This document shows, piece after piece, positions 32,643-42,593 of a DNA stretch of 64,000 nt. Under the pieces are notes generated by a model. It was not told the DNA's origin and ran no database searches. It worked only from the letters and a program-made list of their open reading frames with translations. The translations under genes were made by a program, and so were the position numbers. Numbering within the stretch: position 1 is the stretch's first letter; the number at the start of each line of letters is the position of its first letter. This stretch comes from Intestinimonas aquisgranensis (GTDB taxonomy: Bacteria; Bacillota; Clostridia; Oscillospirales; Oscillospiraceae), in contig JAJEQY010000003.1 in NCBI GenBank assembly GCA_020687605.1, positions 1-64,000 on the forward strand. Reading direction: 5' to 3'.

Positions 32643-35024
32643 TCAGCCGGCTTCGGTGACACCGTCGGCATAGCGCACGTCGCTCATGGCGTCCCTGCCG
32701 TAGAAGTCGGCGCCCATCCGCTGGGCGTAGTCCTCCGTCAGGACGGCGCCCCCCACCATGACCCTGCACCAGGGCGCCTCCCGGCGGAGGAGGCCGATGG
32801 TCTCCTCCATGGCGCCCACGGTGGTGGTCATGAGGGCGGAGAGGCCGCAGAAGGCGGCGTGCTCCCGCACCACGGCGTCGGTCACGGCCCGGGGGGAGAC
32901 GTCCTTCCCCAGGTCCACCACCTGGTAGCCGTAGTTCTCCAGCAGCACCTTGACGATGTTCTTGCCGATGTCGTGGACGTCCCCCTTCACGGTGGAGAGG
33001 ACCACCTTGGCCTTGGCGGCGGGGCGCTCCCCCTCACGGGTCATGGCGCCCCGGAGGAGCTCGAAGACGGCCTTGGCCGCCTCGGCGCTCATGAGGAGCT
33101 GGGGGAGGTAGAGCTTGCCCGTCTCGAAGGCGGCGCCCACCCGGTCCAGGGCGGGGATGAGCCCGCCGTCAATGAGCTCCATGGGGGCTTTGCCCCCGTC
33201 CAGGGCCGCCTGGGCGGCGGCCACGGCGCTCTCCTTGAGGCCACGCTCCACGGCGGCGCCCAGGTCCATGCCGGCGGCAGGGGCGGCGGGCGTGGGGGCG
33301 GGGGCGGCCTCCCCGGCCATGGCGGCGATGTAGTCCTGACAGTTGGGGTCCAGGCCCTTCAGGGCACAGTAGGAGCGCAGGGCGTCGGTCATGGGGGCGG
33401 AGTTGGGGTTCAGAATGGCGGCGGACAGGCCGTGCTCCAGGGCCAGCAGGAAGAAGGCGGAATTGACCGCTTCCCGCCGGGGCAGGCCGAAGGACACGTT
33501 GGACACCCCCAGGCTGGTGCGGCAGCCCAGCTCCCGGGTGATGCGCTCCACCGTCTCCAATGTGACGGCGGCGGCGCTCTGGTCGGCGCTGATGGTGAGG
33601 GCCAGGGGGTCGAAGATGAGGTCCTCTTTGGGAATGCCGTAGCTGGCGGCGGTGTCGATGATCCTTTGGGCAATGGCCACCCGCTCCCCGGCGGTGGCGG
33701 GGATGCCCTTTTCGTCCAGGGTGAGGGCGATGGCGGTGCCGCCGTATTGCTTCAGGAGGGGGAAGACGGCGGCCATGCTCTCGGCCTTGCCGCTCACCGA
33801 GTTCACCAGGGGACGGCCGTTGTAGTAGCGCATGGCGGCGGCCATGGCGCCGGGATGGTTGGTGTCGATCTGGAGGGGCAGGTCGGTGACGGCCTGGAGC
33901 TCCTCCACCGTCCGGGGCAGGAGGGCGGGCTCATCCACCTCGGGCAGGCCCACGTTCACGTCCAGCACCTGGGCGCCCTTCTCCTGCTGCTCGATGGCCA
34001 GCCGGAGGACGTAGTCCATGTCCCCCAACCGGAGGGCCTCCTTGAGCCGGGGCTTGCCGGTGGGGTTGATGCGCTCGCCGATGAGCACGGGCTTCTCCCC
34101 AAAGACCACGGTGCGGGCGTAGGAGGACACCCAGGTCCGGTGCTTGGGGGCAACGGGCAGGGCGGGCAGGTCCCGGCAGTGGGCCGAGAGGGCCCGGATG
34201 TGCTCGGGGGTGGTGCCGCAGCAGCCCCCCGCCACCCGCAGACCGGCCTTGACCAGCTCCGCCATGGCGGCGGCGAACTCCTCAGGACCCACCCGGAAGT
34301 GGGTGCAGCCGTCCACGCACTCGGGAAGGCCGGCGTTGGGCTGGATGAGCACGGGGAGGGAGGTGAGGCTGAGCAGCTCCGGGAAGAGGGCGGCCATCTG
34401 CTCGGGCCCCAGACCGCAGTTGAGGCCGATGGCGTCCACCCCCAGGCCCTCCAGCAGGGCCACGGCGGAGGAGAGGTCGCCGCCGGTGAGCATCCGCCCG
34501 GTCTGGTCCAGCACCACCGAGACGAAGATGGGTAGATCGCAGTTCTCCTTGGCGGCCAGCACGGCGGCCTTGGCTTCATAGAGGTCGCTCATGGTCTCGA
34601 TGAGCACCAGGTCGGCCCCGGCGGCGGCCCCTGCCCGGACGGCGGGGGCGTAGGCGGCCACCGCCTCCTCAAAGGGCAGGTCCCCCATGGGCCGCAGCAG
34701 ACGGCCGGTGGGGCCCAGGTCCAGGGCCACAAAGCCGCTGCCGTGCTCGGCCACGGCCTCCCGGGCCAGGGCCACGGCGGCGGTGACGATCTCCTCCACC
34801 GGATGGCCGGCGAGCTTGACGGCGTTGGCGCCGAAGGTGTTGGTGGTGACGATATCGGCTCCGGCGGCCAGGTACTGGGCGTGGACGGCCCGGACGGCGT
34901 CGGGCCGCTCCAGGTTCCACAGCTCCGGCTCATAGCCGGCGGGGAGGCCGGCGGCCTGGAGCATGGTGCCCATGCCGCCGTCAAAAATGAGCACCCGACG
35001 GGCCAGTTCTTCTCTGATGTTCAT
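32643..35024 (-). CDS. metH: Cobalamin-dependent methionine synthase, short form
   Basis: A 793-residue enzyme that transfers the methyl group of methyltetrahydrofolate to homocysteine through cobalamin. Its order is a homocysteine domain (GGMGTMLQ; zinc cysteines in LNCG and AGGCCGTTPEHI), a pterin-binding domain (GERINPTGKPRLKEAL), a B12 cap, and a B12 Rossmann domain with the lower-ligand motif DVHDIGKNIV. Full-length MetH has a further activation domain of about 330 residues. That domain is absent here, and the next gene upstream encodes a stand-alone version. It lies downstream of that gene and metF on the same strand. Confidence 0.94.
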   Translation of the reverse strand: MNIREELARRVLIFDGGMGTMLQAAGLPAGYEPELWNLERPDAVRAVHAQYLAAGADIVTTNTFGANAVKLAGHPVEEIVTAAVALAREAVAEHGSGFVALDLGPTGRLLRPMGDLPFEEAVAAYAPAVRAGAAAGADLVLIETMSDLYEAKAAVLAAKENCDLPIFVSVVLDQTGRMLTGGDLSSAVALLEGLGVDAIGLNCGLGPEQMAALFPELLSLTSLPVLIQPNAGLPECVDGCTHFRVGPEEFAAAMAELVKAGLRVAGGCCGTTPEHIRALSAHCRDLPALPVAPKHRTWVSSYARTVVFGEKPVLIGERINPTGKPRLKEALRLGDMDYVLRLAIEQQEKGAQVLDVNVGLPEVDEPALLPRTVEELQAVTDLPLQIDTNHPGAMAAAMRYYNGRPLVNSVSGKAESMAAVFPLLKQYGGTAIALTLDEKGIPATAGERVAIAQRIIDTAASYGIPKEDLIFDPLALTISADQSAAAVTLETVERITRELGCRTSLGVSNVSFGLPRREAVNSAFFLLALEHGLSAAILNPNSAPMTDALRSYCALKGLDPNCQDYIAAMAGEAAPAPTPAAPAAGMDLGAAVERGLKESAVAAAQAALDGGKAPMELIDGGLIPALDRVGAAFETGKLYLPQLLMSAEAAKAVFELLRGAMTREGERPAAKAKVVLSTVKGDVHDIGKNIVKVLLENYGYQVVDLGKDVSPRAVTDAVVREHAAFCGLSALMTTTVGAMEETIGLLRREAPWCRVMVGGAVLTEDYAQRMGADFYGRDAMSDVRYADGVTEAG

Positions 35025-35059
35025 GGGTGGACTCCTTTATCTATCAATGGTATAAGTGT

Positions 35060-35707
35060 TCAACCCTTCCGGAAGGCGCAGTCGGTCTTGCCGCAGGCGG
35101 CGCAGCCGGTGGGGGGGCACCAGGGGGTGGGGGAGAGCCCCACCACGGCGGTGACCGACTTGGTGGGGGTGAGCATCATGGTCTCGGTGGCAGTGAGGCC
35201 GATGCGCTTGGACGCCTCCAGGGCCTCCAGCAGGGGGCGCTGGAAGGTGATGGGAAAGTCGCCGTAGCCGGGGCTGAACCGGGGCCGGAGGAAGAGCCCC
35301 TCCGGGGCCACTTCACGGGCCAGACCGTCACAGCACTCGTCGCAGTAGGCCTCCAGCAGGGAGGCGGCGCAGGCCTGGAGGATGACGGCCCGGCTCACCT
35401 GAGTGACGGCCGCCCGGCGGAGGAGCCGGTCGGTCTCGGCCCCCAGGGTAGCTGCGAAGAGATACACTTCCCCGCAGCTTTTGAGGTGCCGGGCCAGGTG
35501 GGCGCTGGGGATGACCATACCGGCACAGGTCACCGCGCCGTTTTCCACCGTCAGTGGAAAACGGCGCCACACCGCCTTGGGACGGGCGGTGGCCTCCAGC
35601 TCCGCCCCGCAGGAGCGGAGGGACGCCTCCAGCTGTTCGTCCACGGTACCGCCGGGCTGGTGGAGCCCCAGGTACCGGCGGGCCTCCTTCCAGTCGATCT
35701 CAGCCAT
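35060..35707 (-). CDS. Stand-alone methionine synthase activation-domain protein
   Basis: A 215-residue protein resembling the SAM-binding reactivation domain of MetH. The recognisable blocks are RPRFSPGYGDFPI, KRIGLTATETMMLTPTKSVTAVVGLS and a Cys-rich end (CPPTGCAACGKTDCAF). It is expected to rescue oxidised cob(II)alamin on the short MetH by reductive methylation with SAM. The C-terminal cysteines, seen in the clostridial version, could hold a metal or cluster. Its ATG overlaps the metF stop by 8 bp and metH follows, so the three form one operon. Confidence 0.87.
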   Translation of the reverse strand: MAEIDWKEARRYLGLHQPGGTVDEQLEASLRSCGAELEATARPKAVWRRFPLTVENGAVTCAGMVIPSAHLARHLKSCGEVYLFAATLGAETDRLLRRAAVTQVSRAVILQACAASLLEAYCDECCDGLAREVAPEGLFLRPRFSPGYGDFPITFQRPLLEALEASKRIGLTATETMMLTPTKSVTAVVGLSPTPWCPPTGCAACGKTDCAFRKG

Positions 35708-36584
35708 GGGGGCGGAGGATGCAGGAGAGGTTGTCCATGATCTTGGCAGCCACCTCCGGCTTGTTCATGGTGTAGATGTGGATGTGCTCCACGCCGTGGG
35801 CGATGAGGTCCAGGATCTGCTCGGTGGCGTAGGCGATGCCGGCCTGGCGCATGGCGGCGGGGTCGTCGCCGAAACGGTCGGCGATGCCCTGGAGCCGGGG
35901 GGGCATGACGGTGCCGGAGAGCTCACAGGAACGGCGGATCTGCTGCACGGTGATGACGGGCATAATGCCCGCCACGATGGGCACGGTGATGCCCTTGTCC
36001 AGGGCACGGAAGAGGAAGCGGTAGAGCACGTCGTTGTCGAAGAACATCTGGGTGGTGAGGAAGTCGGCGCCGGCGTCCACTTTCCGCTTCAGGTTGTCCA
36101 GGTCGGTGGTGAAGCGGGGGCACTCCACGTGGCCCTCGGGGTAACAGGCGGCGCCGATGCACAGGTCCTGCCCGCCGGGCAGGGAGCGGATGTGGGAGAT
36201 GAGCTCGTTGGCATAGTGGTAGTGCTCCGGGGAGGGGAAGGAGGTGTCCTGGGGGATGTCGCCCCGGAGGGCCAGAATGTTCTCAATGCCGGCGGCCTGG
36301 AGCCGCTCCACCATGTCGGCCACCTGGTCCCGGGTGGAGGAGACGCAGGTGAGGTGGGCCAGGGCGGGGACCCGGTACACGTCCTGGAGCCGGGCGGCCA
36401 GCTCCAGGGTGCGCTTGGAAGTGGAGCCGCCGGCGCCGTAGGTGACGCTGATGAAGTCCGGGGCCAGAGCGGCGGTGTCCCGGAGGACATCCTCCACCTT
36501 GGCCAGGGCGGCGCCGGTCTTGGGGGGAAAGAGTTCACAGGAGACGGTGACCCGCCCCTGGGTGAGAAGTTGAGAAAGTTTCAT
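35700..36584 (-). CDS. metF: Methylenetetrahydrofolate reductase
   Basis: A 294-residue flavoprotein TIM barrel that reduces methylene-THF to methyl-THF, the donor for MetH. It shows SCELFPPKTG at the N-terminus, SVTYGAGGS, LALRGDIP, ADFLTTQMFFDND and PIVAGIMPV. ATG 36584 has AAGGAG upstream. It leads the metF/activator/metH operon. No SAM riboswitch or S-box-like structure is recognisable in the 5' region, so control by methionine is not evident. Confidence 0.94.
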   Translation of the reverse strand: MKLSQLLTQGRVTVSCELFPPKTGAALAKVEDVLRDTAALAPDFISVTYGAGGSTSKRTLELAARLQDVYRVPALAHLTCVSSTRDQVADMVERLQAAGIENILALRGDIPQDTSFPSPEHYHYANELISHIRSLPGGQDLCIGAACYPEGHVECPRFTTDLDNLKRKVDAGADFLTTQMFFDNDVLYRFLFRALDKGITVPIVAGIMPVITVQQIRRSCELSGTVMPPRLQGIADRFGDDPAAMRQAGIAYATEQILDLIAHGVEHIHIYTMNKPEVAAKIMDNLSCILRPHG

Positions 36585-36616
36585 ATCGATTTGCTCCTTG
36601 TCGTTGACTGGGGGAT

Positions 36617-36645
36617 ATTTTACCACGGTAAAGCGAGCGGCGCAA
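36617..36645 (-). promoter_or_regulatory. Promoter of the metF operon
   Basis: On the minus strand TTGCGC (36645-36640) and TAAAAT (36622-36617), spacing 17 bp. It is back to back with the PAP2 promoter. Confidence 0.65.
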
Positions 36646-36664
36646 CGAAAAATTGTATCCGCTC

Positions 36665-36693
36665 TTGCAATTCGGGGCGTGAGAAGCTATGAT
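36665..36693 (+). promoter_or_regulatory. Promoter of the PAP2 gene
   Basis: TTGCAA (36665-36670) and TATGAT (36688-36693), spacing 17 bp, 29 bp before the start codon. Confidence 0.7.
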
Positions 36694-36722
36694 GAGAAAA
36701 CATGACACCTGGAGGTGGACCC

Positions 36723-37217
36723 ATGACAAAAGAACAATACGAGGCCCTGAGCCGGCCCTTCCGGGGGCGGCCCGGCGCCGTGAAGGGGCTGAAGGCCGTA
36801 AATCGCGTCCTCACCCTGAGCTGCTATCTCCTCTATCCCGCCCTGCTGCTCTGGGCGCTGGTGACAAAGGACCCGCGCCTCCTCCGGCTGGTGCTGGTAC
36901 CGGCGGTCTCCTTTGTGTCCCTGAGCGTGGTCCGCCGGGGACTTAACCGCCCCCGGCCCTATGAGGCCCTGGACATCGTCCCCCTCATCCCAAGGGACAA
37001 GAAGGGGGAGTCCTTCCCCAGCCGCCACGTCTTTTCCGTCTTCGTCATCGCCATGACCTGGGGCTGGGTCTGCCCGCCGGTGGGCTGGCTTCTGGGCGTG
37101 GTGGGCGTGCTGCTGGCCGTCACCCGGGTGGTGGCCGGCATCCACTTCCCCCGGGACGTGCTGGTCGGAGCGCTCCTGGGCGTGGCCTGCGGCTGGGTGG
37201 GCTTTTATCTCCTGTGA
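36723..37217 (+). CDS. PAP2-family membrane phosphatase
   Basis: A 164-residue membrane protein with about four or five helices. The phosphatase signature is present: the first motif region at RRGLNRPRPYE, KKGESFPSRHVFS (PSRH, second motif) and RVVAGIHFPRDVLVG (third motif with the catalytic His). Enzymes of this family dephosphorylate phosphatidic acid or undecaprenyl pyrophosphate. Which substrate applies here is not clear. GGAGGTG precedes ATG 36723. It is a single-gene unit ending in a bidirectional terminator. Confidence 0.88.
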   Translation: MTKEQYEALSRPFRGRPGAVKGLKAVNRVLTLSCYLLYPALLLWALVTKDPRLLRLVLVPAVSFVSLSVVRRGLNRPRPYEALDIVPLIPRDKKGESFPSRHVFSVFVIAMTWGWVCPPVGWLLGVVGVLLAVTRVVAGIHFPRDVLVGALLGVACGWVGFYLL

Positions 37218-37228
37218 ATGGAACATAA

Positions 37229-37262
37229 CAAAGGGAGGACCGTGAAACGGTCCTCCCTTTTG
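37229..37262. terminator. Bidirectional terminator between PAP2 and livF
   Basis: CAAAGGGAGGACCGT and ACGGTCCTCCCTTTTG pair almost perfectly around a 3-nt loop. A- and T-rich ends face both convergent genes. Confidence 0.9.
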
Positions 37263-37268
37263 TCGTAT

Positions 37269-37950
37269 TTAGCCCAGGTAGGCCTTTTTGACGGCCTCGT
37301 TGTTGAGAAGCTCTTTGCCGCTGCCCCGCATGGTGAGCCGGCCGGTCTCCAGCACGTAGGCGGTGTCCGCAATGTGGAGGGCCATATTGGCGTTCTGCTC
37401 GATGAGCAGGATGGTGACGCCTTGGCGGTTGATCTCCTTGATGATCTCAAAGATACCCTTGACCACCAGGGGAGCCAGACCCAGAGAGGGCTCATCCATC
37501 ATCATGATCTTGGGCCGGGACATGAGGGCACGCCCCACGGCCAGCATCTGCTGCTCGCCGCCGGAGAGGGTGCCCGCCGCCTGCCAGGAACGCTCCTTGA
37601 GCCGGGGAAAGAGGTCGTACACCCACTTGATGTCGTCCTCCAGATTGTCGGTGCGCAGGTAAGCGCCGATCTTCAGGTTCTCCAGCACCGTGAGGTCGGG
37701 AAAGACGTGCCGCCCCTCGGGCACCAGGGTGATGCCCTTGGACACGATGCGGTCGGGGGAGAGGCCGGTGATGTCCTCCGCCTGGAGGTGGATGCGGCCC
37801 GAGGCCGGCTTCACCAGTCCGGCGATGGCCCGGAGGGTGGTGGACTTGCCGGCGCCGTTGGCCCCGATGAGGGTGACGATCTCCCGCTCCGGCACCTCGA
37901 AGGAGATCCCCTTCACGGCCTCAATGCCGCCGTAGTTGACCCGCAGGTCG

Positions 37951-37964
<14 letters not shown>
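37269..37964 (-). CDS. livF: Branched-chain amino acid ABC transporter, ATPase LivF-type
   Basis: A 231-residue ABC ATPase. Walker A is GANGAGKST (about residues 34-42), the signature is LSGGEQQML, and Walker B is IMMMDEPSLGLAP, with the LivF-type Q-loop LVPEGRHVFPDLTV. It overlaps livG by 14 bp and is the last gene of a five-gene transporter operon. Substrates of this family are Leu/Ile/Val, but other amino acids and urea-like compounds occur, so specificity is only inferred. Confidence 0.93.
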
Positions 37965-38791
<827 letters not shown>

Positions 38792-38799
<8 letters not shown>

Positions 38800-39970
38800 T
38801 GTGCTCACCAGCCTTTCGGGCGGACTTTTTCGGCCTTGGCCGGAAGAGGTCGGGCAGCTCCTTGCTGCCCATGAGGCCCCGGCGGAAGAAGAGGACCACG
38901 ATCATGATGATGATGGAGAAGACCACCATCCGGAAGCCGGTGCGGAGGAAGGGGACCTTGACGCCGAAAACCCACGTCTCGGAGTCCAGGAAGCGGAGCC
39001 ACCACTCGCTGGCCGCCACATAGAGGAAGGCGGCGATGGTGGAGCCGGACACAGAGCCGATGCCGCCGATGACCACGATGAGGAGGATCTCATAGGTCAT
39101 GGCGGTGGTAAAGGTCTTGGCCTGGGCCTGGTTGGCGAACATGGCGAACATGCCGCCGCCCACCCCGGCGAAGAAGGAGGAGATGCAGAAGGCCAGGCGC
39201 TTGTGCTTGGCCAGGTTGACGCCCATGGCCTCGGCGGCGATCTCGTCCTCCCGGATGGCCTTGAAGGCCCGGCCGTAGGAGGAGTTGATGAGCAGAACGA
39301 TGACGGCGATGCACACCGCGGCGATGAGGAAGGCCACGAAGGTGGACAGGCGGAAGGCCACCTGGCCGTCGGCCCCCGTGATGTTGAAGCTGGAGAAGGT
39401 GGGGAAGCTCTTGAGGGCGTTGGCGCCGTTGGTGACGGGACCCAGCTTATCCCACTGGAAGACGGCCCGGATGATCTCGCCGAAGCCCAGGGTGGCGATG
39501 GCCAGGTAGTCGCTCTTGAGCCGGAGGACCGGCAGGCCGATGAGCCAGGCCACCACGGCGGCCACACAGCCGGCCAGGATGAGGGCGATGAGGACGCCCA
39601 GGATGAGGCCGGGGACGGTGTCGGCGCCGCCGAACAGGTCGGGCAGGGAGAACTTCACCGCCGAGCCGCCGTAGAGGTAGTAGACGCTCTCACGGCTCTC
39701 CACAGGGATGGTGAGGATGGCGTAGGTGTAGGCGCCCAGGAGCATGAAGCCGGCCTGGCCCAGGGAGAAGAGGCCGGTAAAGCCGTTGAGCAGGTTCATG
39801 GACACGGCCACCAGGGCGTAGACGGCGCCCTTCTTCAGGGACGTGAAGAGGAGGATGTACTTGGTGGGGTCCAGGGTGTTCTCCAGGAGCACCACCAGGG
39901 CCAGCAGGGCCACCACAAAGACCAGGGCGAGGAAGGCGCCCTTTTTGCTTTTCTGTTGCAGCATATCCAA
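38792..39970 (-). CDS. livM: Branched-chain amino acid ABC transporter, permease LivM-type
   Basis: A 392-residue permease with about ten hydrophobic segments and the LivM family blocks FTGLFSLGQAGFMLLGAY, LRLKSDYLAIATLGFGEIIR and AIREDEIAAEAMGVNLAKHKRLAFCISSF (the coupling-helix region facing the ATPases). A basic C-terminal tail follows. It lies 9 bp after livH and overlaps livG. Confidence 0.92.
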
Positions 39971-39979
39971 GCGCCCCCT

Positions 39980-40855
39980 TTACACTTTGTCGGTGGCCTT
40001 CTCACCGAAGAGGCCGGTGGGCTTGACCACCAGGATCACGATGAGCAGGGCGAAGGTGAAGGCATCGGAGAAGACGCTCCAGTCGGAGCCCTTGATGATG
40101 CTCTCGCAGATGCCGATGAGGAAGGCGCCGATGACGGCGCCGGGGATGGAGCCGATGCCGCCGAAGACGGCGGCCACGAAGGCCCGCAGTCCCGGCAGGG
40201 CACCGGAGAGGGGCACGATGGAGGGGTAGTTGGTGAAGTAGAGCATGGACCCCACCGCCGCCAGGAAGGAGCCGATGATGAAGGTCACCGAGATGACGGA
40301 GTTGATCTTGATGCCCATGAGCTGACTGGTCTCGAAGTCCTTGGCCACAGCCCGCATGGCCATGCCCACCTTGGTGCGGTTGATGAGCTGGGTGAGGGCG
40401 ATGACCAGGATCACCACCAGGATGGGGGTGACCACGGTGACCCACTTGGTGGGGGCGCCCAGGATGGTGACCGACTCGGAGAGGAAGGGCAGGGAGGGGT
40501 ACATCTGGGGCAGGCCGCCGGTGACATAGGTGGCCAGGTTCTGCAAGAGGTAGCTCACGCCGATGGCGGAGATCATGACGCTCATACGGGGGGCGGAGCG
40601 CAGGGGCTTGTAGGCGGCCCGCTCAATGACGAAGCCCAGCACCACAGTGAGGAGCAGCATCAGGGGCAGGCTGGCCATGAGGGGCAGGGACGCGCTGAGG
40701 TAGACCATCATCAGGCCGGCCACCATGAACACGTCGCCGTGGGCGAAGTTGATGAGGCGCAGGATACCGTAGACCATGGTGTAGCCGATGGCGATGAGGG
40801 CGTACTGTCCGCCCAGGGAAATGCCGGAGAGCAGGATGGATACGGCGTATTGCAC
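39980..40855 (-). CDS. livH: Branched-chain amino acid ABC transporter, permease LivH-type
   Basis: A 291-residue permease with about eight membrane segments. The LivH motifs INFAHGDVFMVAGL, IALTQLINRTKVGMAMRAVAKDFETSQLMGI (by its ends) and LRAFVAAVFGGIGSIPGAVIG are clear. The start is GTG 40855 with GGGAGG 8 bp upstream; longer readings cross the hairpin-filled spacer and are rejected. Gene order livK-livH-livM-livG-livF is canonical. Confidence 0.92.
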   Translation of the reverse strand: MQYAVSILLSGISLGGQYALIAIGYTMVYGILRLINFAHGDVFMVAGLMMVYLSASLPLMASLPLMLLLTVVLGFVIERAAYKPLRSAPRMSVMISAIGVSYLLQNLATYVTGGLPQMYPSLPFLSESVTILGAPTKWVTVVTPILVVILVIALTQLINRTKVGMAMRAVAKDFETSQLMGIKINSVISVTFIIGSFLAAVGSMLYFTNYPSIVPLSGALPGLRAFVAAVFGGIGSIPGAVIGAFLIGICESIIKGSDWSVFSDAFTFALLIVILVVKPTGLFGEKATDKV

Positions 40856-40901
40856 AGGGATGACCTCCCTTTCTTTCTCAACTTGGATCGGATCAGACCG
40901 T

Positions 40902-41008
40902 CTCGAAAGCGGCCGGGGGCGGCAGCTTTCGAGGCGGCCCCATCGGGGGCCGCGGATGAGCTGCGGTGCCCAGGTAAGACACCGCCTGGCGGGGACTCCG
41001 CCAGGCGG
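40902..41008 (-). promoter_or_regulatory. Three consecutive hairpins between the binding-protein gene and livH
   Basis: On the minus strand there are CCGCCTGGCGG/CCGCCAGGCGG (41008-40982), GCGGCCCC/GGGGCCGC (about 40953-40934) and CTCGAAAGC/GCTTTCGAG (40933-40902). None has a U-tract. Such spacers often let the binding protein be made in excess over the membrane subunits, through 3'-end protection or partial termination (inference). Confidence 0.65.
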
Positions 41009-41029
41009 CATGCATAATGTCGGCAGGGA

Positions 41030-42244
41030 TCAGCTGGCGGTCTGGACGGTCTCCAGCGTCCAGACATTGTTGGCGGTGTCGGCGGTCTTGATGTAGGCGG
41101 TGTCGCGGACGGCGTCGCCCTGCTCGTCGAAGGCGATGGAGCCGGACACACCGGTGTAGGTGACGCCGGGCAGAGCGGCCTTGACGGCGGCGGGATCGGT
41201 GGAGCCGGCGGCCTTCAGGGCCTCCAGAGCCACATAGTAGGCGTCGTAGCCCATGGCGGTGACGGCGGCGATGGTGTCGTTGCCGCCGTTGTTGGTGAGG
41301 GCGGTGGAGTCGCCGTTGATGTAGGCCTTGATGCCCTCGTCGAACTCAGGAGAGCCGCCCTCCTGATAGAAGGTGGACACATAGAGCTTCACGTTGGAGC
41401 CGGCGGCGGCCTCCAGGACCATGTTGCTGTCCAGGGTGTCGGAGCCCAGGATGGGGATCTCCAGACCCATGTCGGCGGCCAGCTTCACGATCTGAGTGGA
41501 GTAGGCGATGGACACGGGGCAGAAGATAACGTCACAGCCCTCGGCCACGGCCTTGTTGAGGTAGGTGGTGAAGTCGGAGGTGTTGGTGGGGAAGGAGTCC
41601 TTGACCACCTCACCGGAGAAGGTCTGCTCAAAGTAGCTGATGAGGCCCTGGTCGTACTCGTTGCCCAGCTCACCCAGCAGGTAGGCCTTCTTGGCGGAGA
41701 ACTTCTCCTCGGCGAAGTTCACCAGGACCTGGGCCTGGAAGTTATCCAGGAAGCAGATGCGGAAGTAGTAGTCGTTGCCGGCGGTGACACCGGGGTTGGT
41801 GCAGGTGACGCCGATGGCGGCCAGACCGGCCTCATCGAAGACGGGGCCGCCGGCCATAGACACGCCGGAGCCGTAGGAACCCAGCACCAGAGCCACGTCC
41901 TGGGCCACCAGGTCGGCGGCGGCGGTGGGGGCCTTGGCGGAGTCGGAGCCGTTGTCGGCGTAGACCAGCTGGACGGTGTAGGTCTCACCGCCGATGTCCA
42001 CGGTGGGGGTCTCGGTGTTGGCGTACTGCATGCCCAGCATCTCCTGCTTGCCGCCGGGGCCGGAGTCGCCGGTGGAAGGCTCAAAGACGCCGATGCGGAC
42101 CACCTTGTCGCCGCTGGCAGCGGGGGCGGAGGCCTCAGGGCTGCCGGTCTCGGGGGCGGCACTGGAGGGCGGTGTGCTGGAGCAGCCGGCCAGGGCTGTC
42201 AGGGCCAGGGAGCAGGAAAGCGCGAATGCAAGAAACTTTTTCAT
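41030..42244 (-). CDS. livK: ABC transporter substrate-binding lipoprotein, LivK/LIV-binding type
   Basis: A 404-residue extracellular receptor. A lipoprotein signal (MKKFLAFALSCSLALTALAGC, lipobox Cys at about residue 21) is followed by a Ser/Pro/Ala-rich linker and the type I periplasmic-binding fold (VRIGVFEPSTGDSGPGGKQEMLGMQYA by its ends; VLGSYGSGVSMAG; NDYYFRICFLDNFQA). It captures the substrate for the permease and ATPases encoded downstream. Own promoter at 42328-42356. Confidence 0.92.
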   Translation of the reverse strand: MKKFLAFALSCSLALTALAGCSSTPPSSAAPETGSPEASAPAASGDKVVRIGVFEPSTGDSGPGGKQEMLGMQYANTETPTVDIGGETYTVQLVYADNGSDSAKAPTAAADLVAQDVALVLGSYGSGVSMAGGPVFDEAGLAAIGVTCTNPGVTAGNDYYFRICFLDNFQAQVLVNFAEEKFSAKKAYLLGELGNEYDQGLISYFEQTFSGEVVKDSFPTNTSDFTTYLNKAVAEGCDVIFCPVSIAYSTQIVKLAADMGLEIPILGSDTLDSNMVLEAAAGSNVKLYVSTFYQEGGSPEFDEGIKAYINGDSTALTNNGGNDTIAAVTAMGYDAYYVALEALKAAGSTDPAAVKAALPGVTYTGVSGSIAFDEQGDAVRDTAYIKTADTANNVWTLETVQTAS

Positions 42245-42327
42245 TGTTGCTGGTTCCTCCTTGTCCGTTCTGTCGGATGAGACAAACTGTCTTCATATAG
42301 AGAACGATTGTCCACAGCCGTTGCTTT

Positions 42328-42356
42328 ATTATAGCAATGTGTCAGAGAAAATGCAA
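42328..42356 (-). promoter_or_regulatory. Promoter of the liv operon
   Basis: On the minus strand TTGCAT (42356-42351) and TATAAT (42333-42328), spacing 17 bp, about 85 bp before the livK start. Confidence 0.8.
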
Positions 42357-42547
42357 GCCGCTTTCCGAATAATGATCAAATATTTTTGGGCTGCCGCTGA
42401 TTTGTCCGCCTTTTTTAGTAAAAATAGCAGGAAAAGCAAGACAATCCTGCATACAGCGACAAAACAAGGGGAAATGTATTTACTACATGGACAAATGTGA
42501 CAAATCGAAGATGCACGAGGAGACAAGTCCTGAGCGAAAAACAGAGA

Positions 42548-42576
42548 ACGCCCGGAAGAATCCATCTTCCGGGCGT
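42548..42576 (-). terminator. Terminator of the TetR gene
   Basis: ACGCCCGGAAGA and TCTTCCGGGCGT form a perfect 12-bp stem with a 5-nt loop. The downstream strand continues with TCTCTGTTTTTC. Confidence 0.8.
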
Positions 42577-42593
42577 CCGTATGTCTCGATTTA

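Larger units (their letters stand above)
42245..42593. other. 350-bp AT-rich intergenic region
   Basis: No gene is seen. It holds the livK promoter, an unusually AT-rich stretch (about 42355-42500) and the terminator of the TetR gene. Short open frames on both strands have no ribosome-binding site. Confidence 0.7.

Noticed and set aside
36585..36722. A SAM riboswitch upstream of metF
   Set aside because: The leader is short (about 30 nt after the -10 box) and shows no S-box-like conserved core or terminator.
40856..41011. An N-terminal extension of LivH
   Set aside because: It crosses the hairpin spacer and is Arg/Pro-rich; the GTG at 40855 has a proper ribosome-binding site and gives a normal LivH.
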